From assembly GCA_016702605.1 (NCBI GenBank), contig JADJDQ010000001.1, forward strand, positions 248,001-312,000: DNA of 64,000 bases, read 5' to 3'. This document shows, piece after piece, positions 47,871-55,917 of the stretch. The translations under genes and the position numbers were made by a program. This stretch comes from Candidatus Intricatilinea gracilis. Its GTDB lineage: Bacteria > Pseudomonadota > Gammaproteobacteria > Burkholderiales > Burkholderiaceae_C. Each line of letters begins with the position of its first letter. Position 1 is the first letter of the stretch. The notes beneath the pieces were generated by a model. The model saw nothing but the letters and a program-made list of their open reading frames with translations, did not search any database and was not told where the DNA came from.

Positions 47871-48677
47871 ATGCGCATTGTTCCCGTGATCGACCTGCTC
47901 GGCGGCCAGGCCGTGCATGCTCGGCGCGGCGACCGCGCCAACTACCGGCCGGTGCAGTCGGCCCTGGTGGCCGGCAGCGACCCGGTGGACGTGGCGCGCG
48001 CGCTTCTCGCCGCGGCGCAAGCTGCACAGCAAGGGCTGGGCGCAGGCACGGCCTCGGACTCACCCACGCAGGACCCGGCACACCGTGCCGACCAGGACGC
48101 CGAGGGCGAACGGCTCTACGTCGCCGACCTCGATGCGTTGCAGGGCCGCGGCGTGCAGCAGGCGGCGATGGCCACGCTGCTCGCCGGCCTGCCGGGCGTG
48201 CAACTGTGGCTGGACGCCGGGTTTGGTGATCCCGATGCAGCCGACGCCCTGGTGGCCAGCCTGGGTGATGCCGGCCAGCGGCTGCGCCCGGTCTACGCCA
48301 GCGAGGCCCTCGGCAGCCGCGCCGCGCTTGCGCGCTGCACCCGGCTGGCCGGCGACACGAACCAGCCCAGGCCGGGCGCCATCCTGTCGCTCGACCGGCG
48401 CGGCGACGAACAACTCGACCCGGCCGGGTGCTGGCAGGCGCCCGAACTGTGGCCGGACGACCTGATCGTCATGACGCTGGAACGTGTCGGCGCCGGCAGC
48501 GGCCCGGCGCTGGACACTTTGGCCAAAGTCGCCGCTCAGGCTCGATCGCGTGGCCACACGCCGCGCCTGTGGGGCGCTGGTGGTGTGCGCGACCTGGCCG
48601 ACCTGCGCCAGGCGCGCCAGGCGGGCGCCAGCGGCTGGCTCATCGCCACCGCGCTGCATGAGGGTCGGCTGAAGTGA
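47871..48677 (+). CDS. HisA/HisF-like TIM-barrel protein of the C1 cluster
   Basis: A 268-residue relative of the histidine enzymes HisA/HisF. It starts RIVPVIDLLGGQAVHARRGDR, like HisA (which has DLLDGQVVRL), keeps ADLDALQGRG in the middle and LWGAGGVRDLADLRQARQAG at the end. An Ala/Asp-rich insertion sits at ~residues 50-75. A true HisA would lie in a his operon; here it lies between mfnF and fhcB, and HisA-like genes recur in H4MPT/methylofuran clusters of methylotrophs. An isomerisation or phosphoribosyl step in cofactor synthesis is an inference. GAGG at 47858-47861 precedes the ATG by nine bases. Confidence 0.75.
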   Translation: MRIVPVIDLLGGQAVHARRGDRANYRPVQSALVAGSDPVDVARALLAAAQAAQQGLGAGTASDSPTQDPAHRADQDAEGERLYVADLDALQGRGVQQAAMATLLAGLPGVQLWLDAGFGDPDAADALVASLGDAGQRLRPVYASEALGSRAALARCTRLAGDTNQPRPGAILSLDRRGDEQLDPAGCWQAPELWPDDLIVMTLERVGAGSGPALDTLAKVAAQARSRGHTPRLWGAGGVRDLADLRQARQAGASGWLIATALHEGRLK

Positions 48678-48783
48678 TGTCGGGCAATCGTGGGATCGGG
48701 CAGCCGTGGGGATCGGACTGGAGCGGCGCACTGGCCTACGCCCGGCTGAGCTGAGGCCTGCCGGCTGAATCCGGGCACAGTCC

Positions 48784-48804
48784 GGCGAGACACTGTGTCT
48801 CGCC
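48784..48804. promoter_or_regulatory. 21-base near-perfect palindrome upstream of fhcB
   Basis: Ten-base arms GGCGAGACAC and GTGTCTCGCC flank a single T. Its core GACACTGTGTC (48789-48799) is identical to the palindrome at 10639-10649 before the first H4MPT operon. It is overlapped by a longer dyad: CACAGTCCGG (48776-48785) is the exact complement in reverse of CCGGACTGTG (48852-48861). Operator or RNA-structure roles are inferred; fhcB starts at 48929. Confidence 0.45.
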
Positions 48805-48928
48805 TCGACGATCCAGGCCGGCACACAGTGCCCGACGGGTCGCGCCGATGCCCGGACTGTGGTGCGGCCGGACAGGCCGCCAGCCCCGGCCGTCGCCAAT
48901 GGCACATGGATTGCGACACTCGCCCTCC

Positions 48929-50458
48929 ATGACTCATCCAGCCACCGCCGGACCTGCAACCGGTACAAGCGATCCGGCAGGCGCCGGCATGGCGACCCGG
49001 GGCGCCACGGCCTCGGGATTCGACACGTCGGGCAGGTTCGCAGCACGCGCCGAGGCAAACACCTGGACCTGCCCGTTCTGCAGCCTGCTGTGTGACGACC
49101 TGGCGTTGGACGCGAACGATCCGGCTCTTGCAGCAACCACCTGCCCACGCGCCAGCACCGCGCTGGCCGGCCTGAAGCTCGGCGACCGCGCGGCCGTTGG
49201 CGCACACATCCAGGGCCGACCCGCATCGCTGGACGCCGCCATCACACACGCGGCGCGCCTGCTTGCTTCCAGCCGGCAGCCGCTGTTCGGCGGTCTGGCC
49301 ACCGACGTGAACGGCGCCCGCGCCTTGGTGAAACTCGCCGGCCAGTGCGGCGCCATCTGCGACCACGCCAACGGCGAACCGCTCGCTCTGGCCACACGTG
49401 TGTTGCACGACCAGGGCAGCTGGATGGTGACGTTGGGCGAGGTCGCGGCACGCGCCGAGCTCGTCGTCTGTGTGGGCAGCGACCCGGCGGCACGGCATCC
49501 ACGTTTCTGGCAGCGCATCGACATCGCCCGGCCCGGCAGCCCGTTGCGCAAGGTGCGCTTCGTGGGCCTGAAGGACGACGCCGCGTTGGCGCAACAGCGG
49601 CTGCGCGCCGTCACCACATCGGCCGGCGACCCGGCTGATGCAGCCTCTGGCGACGCGTCAGAGGCAGGCAACGCCGCCACCGCCACCGCTGAAGCTGGAG
49701 CCGCAATCACCTCTGCAACTGCAGCGGCTGTCGCCAGCGGTCACGCCGCTGAGCTCGACGTGCAGGCGCTGGCCAGCGGCGCCGATGTGTTCGACACGCT
49801 GCAGGCGCTGGCCCTGGCACTTCGACCACGTCCGCCGGCCAGCCTGGACCCGGCCTGGCTGACACTCGCCGCCGAATTGCGCGCCTCGCCCTACGTCTGC
49901 TTCGTGTGGGAGGCCGGCGTGTTGCCGCGCCACGGTGAACTGGCTGCTGCGGCCGTGCAGAGCATCGTCGCCACACTCAACCAGACCACCCGCGCCGGCA
50001 GCGTCGCACTCGCCGGTGGCGACGGTGCGGCCACCGCTCAGCAAGTGCACACCTGGCTGACCGGTCTGCCATTGCGCACCCGGCTGGCCAGCGAGCCGGG
50101 CGGGCGCATCGAGCATGACCCGATCGAACACGGCGCGAATCGCCTGCTGACCGACCGCGGCTGCGACGCGCTGCTCTGGGTGAGCAGCATCACGGCGCTG
50201 GCGCCACCCGCCGCAGCAGCCGGCCTGCCCACCGTCGTGCTCGGCCCACCGGCGCTGGCACCGGCTGATGGCGCCAACGCGCCCGAGGTCTTCATCCCCG
50301 TCGCCAGCCCAGGCCTGCACCATGTGGGCCACCTGTTTCGCAGCGACGGCATCATCGCCATGCCCATGCAGGCGCCCTTGAACTCGACGTTGCCAGACGT
50401 GGCCGAGATCGCTCGGCGCATCGGCGCGGCACTGACACCAGCCGGGGGGTCGGCATGA
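48929..50458 (+). CDS. fhcB: Formyltransferase/hydrolase complex subunit B
   Basis: Subunit of the Fhc complex, which turns formyl-H4MPT plus water into formate and H4MPT by way of methylofuran. The 509-residue protein resembles FwdB/FmdB of formylmethanofuran dehydrogenase: TWTCPFCSLLCDDLALDAND at ~residues 46-65, then ATTCPRASTALAGLKLGD, GLATDVNGARALVKLAGQCG and CVGSDPAARHPRFWQRID. In bacterial Fhc this subunit has lost the redox function of its archaeal relatives and is thought to be structural. Start ATG 48929; the first ~40 residues and a ~40-residue Ala/Thr/Gly-rich insert (~232-270) are low complexity. The stop overlaps fhcA (ATGA). Confidence 0.92.
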   Translation: MTHPATAGPATGTSDPAGAGMATRGATASGFDTSGRFAARAEANTWTCPFCSLLCDDLALDANDPALAATTCPRASTALAGLKLGDRAAVGAHIQGRPASLDAAITHAARLLASSRQPLFGGLATDVNGARALVKLAGQCGAICDHANGEPLALATRVLHDQGSWMVTLGEVAARAELVVCVGSDPAARHPRFWQRIDIARPGSPLRKVRFVGLKDDAALAQQRLRAVTTSAGDPADAASGDASEAGNAATATAEAGAAITSATAAAVASGHAAELDVQALASGADVFDTLQALALALRPRPPASLDPAWLTLAAELRASPYVCFVWEAGVLPRHGELAAAAVQSIVATLNQTTRAGSVALAGGDGAATAQQVHTWLTGLPLRTRLASEPGGRIEHDPIEHGANRLLTDRGCDALLWVSSITALAPPAAAAGLPTVVLGPPALAPADGANAPEVFIPVASPGLHHVGHLFRSDGIIAMPMQAPLNSTLPDVAEIARRIGAALTPAGGSA

Positions 50459-52233
50459 GCCGCCTGCGCATCCACGGCGGTCGGGTGATCGACCCCGTCC
50501 ACACCACCGATGCGGTGATGGACATCGACATCGTCGACGGCCACATCGTCGCGGTCGAACCGAACGCACCTTGCGAACGGGTCATCGACGCATCGGGCTG
50601 CCTGGTGATGGCCGGCGGCATCGACCTGCACAGCCACATCGGCGGCGGCAAGATGAACCTGGCGCGGCTGTTGTTGCCCGAGGATCATCGGCGCGGCGTC
50701 GAACCGGCACTGCGCGACAACAACCCGCTGCTCGACCCGAGTTGTGGCACGTGTACACCCGGCACGCTGGCCACCGGTTATGCCTACGCGCAGATGGGCT
50801 ACACGGCGGCCTTCGAGCCGGCCATGGTGGCGAGCAATGCGCGCCAGGCCCACATGGAAATGGGCGACACACCCGTGCTCGACCACGGCGCCTACGTGAT
50901 GCTGGGCAACGACGAGATCTTCCTGTCGCTGCTGGCCGATACAAGTGAACCCGAACGTGTGCGCGCCGAGAAGATCCGCGACTACGTGGGCTGGGTCATC
51001 CACGCCACCAAGGCCATGGGTGTGAAGGTGGTGAACCCGGGCGGCATCTCGGCCTTCAAGTTCAACCAGCGCACGCTGGATGTGGACGAGCAGCATCGGC
51101 ACTGGAACGTCACGCCGCGGCAGATCCTCTCATCACTCTCGCAGGCACTCACCGAGCTGGGCCTGGTGCACCCGCTGCACATCCATGCCAGCAACCTGGG
51201 GGTGGCCGGCAACATCGCCACCACGCTGGCGACGATGGATGCACTCGAAGGCCGGCGCGGCCATCTCACCCACATCCAGTTCCACAGCTACGGCACCGAG
51301 GGGCCGAAGAAGTTCTCGTCGGCCGCGCTGCAACTGGCCGAGGCGGTCAACGCGCGGCCCAACATCTCGATCGACGTGGGCCAGATCCTGTTCGGCCAGA
51401 CCGTCACCGCCTCCGGCGACACCATGCGCCAGCACGCCAACATGGCGCTGGCGAACCCGCGCAAGAGCATAGGCGCCGACATCGAATGTGATGCGGGCTG
51501 CGGCGTCGTGCCCTTCAAGTACCGCGAGCAGAGTTATGTGAACGCGCTGCAGTGGGCCATCGGGCTGGAGATCTTTCTCAGCATCAATGATCCCTGGCGC
51601 ATCGTGCTGACCACCGATCACCCGAACGGCGCGCCGTTCACGAGTTACCCGCACCTGATGCGGCTGTTGATGGACCGCGACTTCCGCAACGAGCAACTGG
51701 CCAAGCTGCATCCCGACGTGGCGGCGCACTGTGCGCTGCGCGAGATGAAGCGCGAACTCACACTCGAAGAGATCACCATCATGACGCGCAGCGCACCGGC
51801 CCGACTGCTGGGCCTGACCGAGCGCGGCAACCTGGGTGCGGGCAGCGCCGCCGACATCGCCATCTATCGCCTGCAGGGCTCGTCAGGATCCGGGTCACTG
51901 AACGCCGACGCCGAGGCCACCTTCAGCCGCGCCGAGTGGCTGCTCAAGGACGGCCAGATCGTCGTCGACAAGGGCGAACTGGTCACCCTGCCGGTGGGCG
52001 GCACACACTACGCAACGCCGTCTTTCGACGACAACGCGGCCATGCAGACCGTGAGTAACCACACCGACCGGCCCTTCGGCTTGCAACTGCGCAACGCCGT
52101 GCTGGGCCATGACGAACTGTGCGCCTGCTGCGGCGGCGGACGCCTGCTGCCGGCGGCGTGTTTCCCGCAGACCGGTGGGGTGCCGACGACCTTGGCCGGC
52201 GAGGCCACGGCCACGGGAGCGGCCCATGGCTGA
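50455..52233 (+). CDS. fhcA: Formyltransferase/hydrolase complex subunit A (amidohydrolase)
   Basis: The hydrolytic subunit: releases formate from formylmethylofuran. At 592 residues it matches FhcA/FwdA. The amidohydrolase features are IDLHSHIGGGKMNLARLLLP (first metal His pair) at ~residues 56-75, HIHASNLGVAGN at ~242-253 and TTDHPNGAPFTSYPHLM at ~384-400, which supply the binuclear zinc site; GNLGAGSAADIAIYRLQGS marks the return to the small beta domain. The start overlaps the fhcB stop by four bases, and fhcD starts before its stop, so translation of B, A, D and C is tightly coupled. Confidence 0.96.
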   Translation: MSRLRIHGGRVIDPVHTTDAVMDIDIVDGHIVAVEPNAPCERVIDASGCLVMAGGIDLHSHIGGGKMNLARLLLPEDHRRGVEPALRDNNPLLDPSCGTCTPGTLATGYAYAQMGYTAAFEPAMVASNARQAHMEMGDTPVLDHGAYVMLGNDEIFLSLLADTSEPERVRAEKIRDYVGWVIHATKAMGVKVVNPGGISAFKFNQRTLDVDEQHRHWNVTPRQILSSLSQALTELGLVHPLHIHASNLGVAGNIATTLATMDALEGRRGHLTHIQFHSYGTEGPKKFSSAALQLAEAVNARPNISIDVGQILFGQTVTASGDTMRQHANMALANPRKSIGADIECDAGCGVVPFKYREQSYVNALQWAIGLEIFLSINDPWRIVLTTDHPNGAPFTSYPHLMRLLMDRDFRNEQLAKLHPDVAAHCALREMKRELTLEEITIMTRSAPARLLGLTERGNLGAGSAADIAIYRLQGSSGSGSLNADAEATFSRAEWLLKDGQIVVDKGELVTLPVGGTHYATPSFDDNAAMQTVSNHTDRPFGLQLRNAVLGHDELCACCGGGRLLPAACFPQTGGVPTTLAGEATATGAAHG

Positions 52234-53317
52234 ACAAGCTCAGGCACCAGCCCGCTCCACCGTGGCCACGGTGCACAACGGCGTTGTCATCGACGCCACC
52301 TTCGCCGAAGCCTTCGGCATGCGCGCCACACGCATCGTCGTCACCGCCCACAACATCACCTGGGCCAGGCACGCCGGCGTTGCAGCCACGGGGTTTGCCA
52401 CCTCGGTGATCGCGTGTGGTTGCGAGGCCGGCATCGAACGTGAACTCGGCCCCGACGAGACACCCGACGGCCGCCCCGGCGTGGCCTTGCTGCTGTTCGC
52501 CATGAACGCCAAGGAACTGGCCAAACAGCTCGAAAAACGTGTCGGCCAATGTGTGCTGACCTGCCCGACCACTGCCGTCTATGCCGGCCTGCCGCCGGGC
52601 AGCGGCGTCGAGACCGCCGCGCTGGGCAAGAACCTGCGCTTCTTCGGTGACGGTTGGCAGATCGCCAAGATGATCGACGGTCAGCGCTACTGGCGTGTGC
52701 CGGTCATGGACGGCGAGTTCCTGGCGCAGGAAACGACACCGGTGATCCGGGCCGTGGGGGGTGGCAACCTGCTGCTGCTGGCGCGTGACACCGACGCGGC
52801 ACTGGCCGGTGCCGAAGCCGCCGTGGCCGCCATGCGCCAGTTGCCCAATGTGGTGATGCCCTTCCCCGGCGGCGTGGTGCGTTCGGGCTCCAAGGTAGGC
52901 AGCAAGTACCCGGCGCTGATGGCGTCGACCAACGAGGCCTTCTGCCCGTCGCTCACGCATCAGGCGAAGAACACCGAACTCGACGACCAGATCGGTAGCG
53001 TGATGGAGATCGTGATCGACGGCCTGAGCGCCGGCGACGTGGCCGCGGCCATGGCTGCGGGCCTGGCCGCCATCATCGACCGCGGCGCCGCGGCCGGAGT
53101 GCTGCGTGTCTCGGCCGGCAACTATGGCGGCAAGCTCGGGCCGCATCACTTCCACCTGCAGGATCTGCTGCCTGCTGGCGCTGCCAGGGACGTCACGCCG
53201 GGCAGCGCGGCTGGCTCGGCAACTGGCGCGGCGCAAGGTGCAGCCTTCGTCGCCCCGGCGGGCCCGCCCGCATCACGATCGCCAGGTTCGCCCCGCGTCG
53301 GCGGAGGTCAGGCATGA
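52226..53317 (+). CDS. fhcD: Formylmethanofuran--H4MPT formyltransferase (complex subunit D)
   Basis: Transfers the formyl group from formyl-H4MPT to methylofuran within the Fhc complex. The 363-residue protein aligns with Ftr: VVIDATFAEAFGMRATRIVVTA near the start, LLLFAMNAKELAKQLEKRVGQCVLTCPTT (seen in two parts), and NYGGKLGPHHFHLQDLL near residue 305. The usual Ftr length is ~300; the last ~45 residues are an Ala/Gly/Pro-rich tail. Start ATG 52226 has GGGAG at 52215-52219 and overlaps the fhcA stop by eight bases; its own stop overlaps the fhcC start. Confidence 0.95.
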   Translation: MAEQAQAPARSTVATVHNGVVIDATFAEAFGMRATRIVVTAHNITWARHAGVAATGFATSVIACGCEAGIERELGPDETPDGRPGVALLLFAMNAKELAKQLEKRVGQCVLTCPTTAVYAGLPPGSGVETAALGKNLRFFGDGWQIAKMIDGQRYWRVPVMDGEFLAQETTPVIRAVGGGNLLLLARDTDAALAGAEAAVAAMRQLPNVVMPFPGGVVRSGSKVGSKYPALMASTNEAFCPSLTHQAKNTELDDQIGSVMEIVIDGLSAGDVAAAMAAGLAAIIDRGAAAGVLRVSAGNYGGKLGPHHFHLQDLLPAGAARDVTPGSAAGSATGAAQGAAFVAPAGPPASRSPGSPRVGGGQA

Positions 53318-54165
53318 GCACCGCCTGGACGCTGACGCTGCGGCATCAACCCACGCTACGTATCGACGCCCGCGTGCTGACCCCAGTCGCGCTGGCCGGC
53401 CTGGACGCCGCGACGATCGAACGCCTGCCCGTGCAGCAAGGCCGCCACACACTGGCGCTGGCGGAGTTCTTCGATGTACGCGCAGACAACACGGCGCCAG
53501 CACCTGGTGACGATGCACCGGCCCGCCTGATCTTGCAGGGCGACCTGAGCCGTGTCGACCACATCGGCCTGGCGATGACTGCCGGAGAACTGATCGTCGA
53601 AGGTGACGTCGGCCATCACCTCGGCACAGCGCAAAGCGGTGGGCACATCGAGGTACGCGGCAGCGCCGGTGACCTGGCCGGTGCCGAACGCAGCGGCGGC
53701 AGCCTGACGGTGCGCGGCAACGTGGCCGACTACGCCGGCGGCGCCTTGCCAGGCAGCATGGACGGCATGCGTGGTGGTGTGTTCGTCGTGTTTGGCAACG
53801 CGGGCGACCGGGCAGGTGATCGCATGCGTCGCGGCAGCCTGATCGTGCTGGGTGACGCCGGTGACTTCGCCGCGTCACGCATGGTGGCAGGCACGCTGGT
53901 GGTCGGGGGCAAGCTTGGTGCACACCCTGCCTGGCGCATGCGGCGTGGCACATTGATCTGTGCTGGCGCAGCACCCGAACTCGGCGCCGGACACGTCGCC
54001 GTGCCGGGCGACTGTGGTGTGTTCTGGCAACTGCTGACTCGCGATATTGCCCGTCTGGCCGGGCCACAGTCACCACTCGCCGATCTGCCCGGGCGGCGCC
54101 ACATCCGCCGCGCTGGCGACCTGGCGGTCGACGGCAAGGGCGAGGTGTTCCACCTGATAGATTGA
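53314..54165 (+). CDS. fhcC: Formyltransferase/hydrolase complex subunit C
   Basis: A 283-residue subunit with a beta-helix domain related to the C-terminal domain of glutamate synthase (GXGXG family). Repeated turns such as GELIVEGDVGHHLG, GHIEVRGSAGDLAGAERSGG, SLTVRGNVADYAGG and SLIVLGDAGDFAAS run through residues ~85-220. It is the counterpart of FwdC/FmdC and is taken to be structural in the complex. A short low-complexity insert precedes the helix (DNTAPAPGDDAPA). The ATG overlaps the fhcD stop by four bases (ATGA). The Fae paralogue gene follows 37 bases later. Confidence 0.94.
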   Translation: MSTAWTLTLRHQPTLRIDARVLTPVALAGLDAATIERLPVQQGRHTLALAEFFDVRADNTAPAPGDDAPARLILQGDLSRVDHIGLAMTAGELIVEGDVGHHLGTAQSGGHIEVRGSAGDLAGAERSGGSLTVRGNVADYAGGALPGSMDGMRGGVFVVFGNAGDRAGDRMRRGSLIVLGDAGDFAASRMVAGTLVVGGKLGAHPAWRMRRGTLICAGAAPELGAGHVAVPGDCGVFWQLLTRDIARLAGPQSPLADLPGRRHIRRAGDLAVDGKGEVFHLID

Positions 54166-54202
54166 TCCCCACCTCATCCACCAACCCGAGCGACACATCC
54201 CC

Positions 54203-54739
54203 ATGAGCAAGGACTATCTCTTTCACGCCGGTGAAGCCACCGTGTTTGCAGCCGAGGGCCAGGCCACCGACGCCATGCCCGAGATCCTGATCGGCCGCAC
54301 CGACGGCCCGGTGGGCACGGCGTTCGCCAACATGATGGCGCAGAGCAAGGGCCACACGGCCATGTTCGCCATCCGCGCCTGCAACCAACTGGTTCGCCCC
54401 GCCACCATGATGGTGCCCAAGGTGACCTTGAAGGACAGCGCCAACATCGAGCTGTTCGGTGGGGTGGTGCAGGCAGCGACGGCCGATGCCATCGTCGACT
54501 GTGTGATCGACGGCATCATTCCGCGCGAGATGGTCGACGAGTTGTGCATCGTCGCGCTGGTGTGGATCGACCCGCGTTGTGCCAAGGACCCGAACCTGGA
54601 CAAGAGGGACATGTACCGCACCAACTACGCCGCCACCAAGCTGGCGATCGAGCGGGCGCTGAACAACGAGCCGACCATCGACGAGCTGATCGCCAACCGC
54701 CACAAGATCAAACACGACATGGACGACTGGAGCGCCTGA
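54203..54739 (+). CDS. Fae paralogue lacking the catalytic histidine
   Basis: A 178-residue homologue of formaldehyde-activating enzyme that is clearly divergent from the fae product at 17842. Shared blocks include GTAFANMMAQSKGHTAMFAI, NQLVRPATMMVPKVTLKD, IIPREMVDELCIVALVWID and NYAATKLAIERALNNEPTID. Where classical Fae has the catalytic His in EVAHIDLI, this protein reads DAMPEILI, so Met25 stands in its place. Methylotroph genomes often encode such Fae2/Fae3-type proteins with no proven role; formaldehyde binding, regulation or an accessory role to Fhc are guesses. Placement as the last gene behind fhcC supports a link to the complex. Confidence 0.85.
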   Translation: MSKDYLFHAGEATVFAAEGQATDAMPEILIGRTDGPVGTAFANMMAQSKGHTAMFAIRACNQLVRPATMMVPKVTLKDSANIELFGGVVQAATADAIVDCVIDGIIPREMVDELCIVALVWIDPRCAKDPNLDKRDMYRTNYAATKLAIERALNNEPTIDELIANRHKIKHDMDDWSA

Positions 54740-54872
54740 ACGCCCCGGCGCCACCAGTCATCTCGAGACCAGCCAGGCCCGCCGTGTGCGGGCCTGGTGC
54801 TTCATGGCTCACCCGCTGGTGGGTGTGGGTGACAGGCGTGTGGTGTTCGGGACAAGACACGGCGGCGCAGGC

Positions 54873-55574
54873 TCAACCGCGCAGTGTCAAGGTCTGCCAG
54901 CCCTGTGTATGGGCATGGGCCAGCAGCGCGGCATCGGCGTCGACGGCGACCGGGCGTCGCACCATCTGCAGCAGCGGCAGGTCGTGCACCGAATCGGAAT
55001 AAAAGCTGCTGCGGCTGAAGTCGGCCAGCACCTGGCCCCGGGCCGCCAACCAGCGCTCGACATGGCCACACTTGTCGGCCCGGAAGCACGGTTCACCGAC
55101 GATGGCACCGGTCAGGCGGCCCTGCCCGTCACGTTCGGGTTCGGTGGCCAGCACATGGTCGATGCCGAACAGCCGCGCAAACGGCTCGGCGATGAAACGT
55201 GTGGTCGCTGTGACCAGCACACACAGGTCGCCACACTGCCGGTGTGACTGCACCAGCGCCAGCGCGGTCGGAGTGATCCGCGGCGCCACCTCAGCCTCGA
55301 ACTCGTCCAGCCAGGCCTGCAGTTGCGGTGGCGGCAGACCAGCCAGCGCACCGACGGTGAAGCGGTGCATGGCGCGGATATCGAGCCGCCCAGCAGCGTA
55401 GTCATGGCAATAGGCCAGGTACTGCGCCTCGAAGCCGGCGTCGAGCACGCCCCGTTCGGCCAGCCAACGCGTGAAAGCACCTCCGCTGTCGAAGGTGATG
55501 AGGGTGTGGTCCAGATCGAAGAGCGCCAGTCCGCGGCACTCGCCTCGAAGTGACAAAGCGTTGTCGCCAGGCAT
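54873..55574 (-). CDS. HAD-superfamily phosphatase, SerB-like (HAD-IB)
   Basis: A 233-residue phosphatase with the catalytic DxD motif in LALFDLDHTLITFDSG (residues ~15-30), motif II in CVLVTATTRFIAEPFARL, and motifs III/IV in KCGHVERWL and FYSDSVHDLPLLQMV. This is subfamily IB, which includes SerB-like and phosphoserine/other small-molecule phosphatases. It is oriented leftward between two C1 units. Since bacterial H4MPT is the dephosphorylated form and furan precursors are phosphorylated, a phosphatase for a cofactor intermediate is possible but unproven. Start ATG 55574; it diverges from xoxF with 343 bases between. Confidence 0.85.
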   Translation of the reverse strand: MPGDNALSLRGECRGLALFDLDHTLITFDSGGAFTRWLAERGVLDAGFEAQYLAYCHDYAAGRLDIRAMHRFTVGALAGLPPPQLQAWLDEFEAEVAPRITPTALALVQSHRQCGDLCVLVTATTRFIAEPFARLFGIDHVLATEPERDGQGRLTGAIVGEPCFRADKCGHVERWLAARGQVLADFSRSSFYSDSVHDLPLLQMVRRPVAVDADAALLAHAHTQGWQTLTLRG

Positions 55575-55749
55575 GTTGTGCGGGTTCCTAGGGGAATGTC
55601 CTGAGGGGGGAGCGCGTTGCGCACCAGACGTGACACCTTGTCCCACGTCGAGGCCAAAGTGCACCGGGAATTCATCCCGGTCGCCCCAGTGACGCCACGC
55701 TGTGTCACGGCGAGTGATACAGCTGCTCCATGTGCGATTTTGGGCCTCA

Positions 55750-55779
55750 TTGACCCCATGTTTGGCTGAGCGGTACAAA
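55750..55779 (+). promoter_or_regulatory. Candidate sigma-70-type promoter of xoxF
   Basis: TTGACC at 55750-55755 and TACAAA at 55774-55779 are 18 bases apart in the 343-base gap before xoxF, giving a leader of about 130 bases. A CCTAGG hexamer lies upstream at 55587-55592, and GTGAC / GTCAC half-sites near 55690-55710 form a loose dyad. No gene is seen in the gap. Promoter activity is inferred from consensus match only. Confidence 0.4.
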
Positions 55780-55917
55780 CCAACTGTCCTGCAGCGCAAG
55801 GCGGAAAAGGCCCCATGCGCAGGGGTGAAACGAGCGATGTTGACCAGATGCAAAGAGTCGGCGCGCCGTGATTTCGAGTGGTGCCTGGCACCGAGTCCCT
55901 AAACACATGGAGACAAC

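Noticed and set aside
47871..48677. Genuine histidine-pathway HisA
   Set aside because: The N-terminal catalytic segment differs, there is a low-complexity insert, and no his genes are nearby; the C1 cluster context argues for a different role.
55601..55625. Sigma-54-like element before xoxF (G-run followed by TTGC)
   Set aside because: Only the TTGC and two G positions match; the -24 half is a G-run, so the sigma-70-type element at 55750 is preferred.
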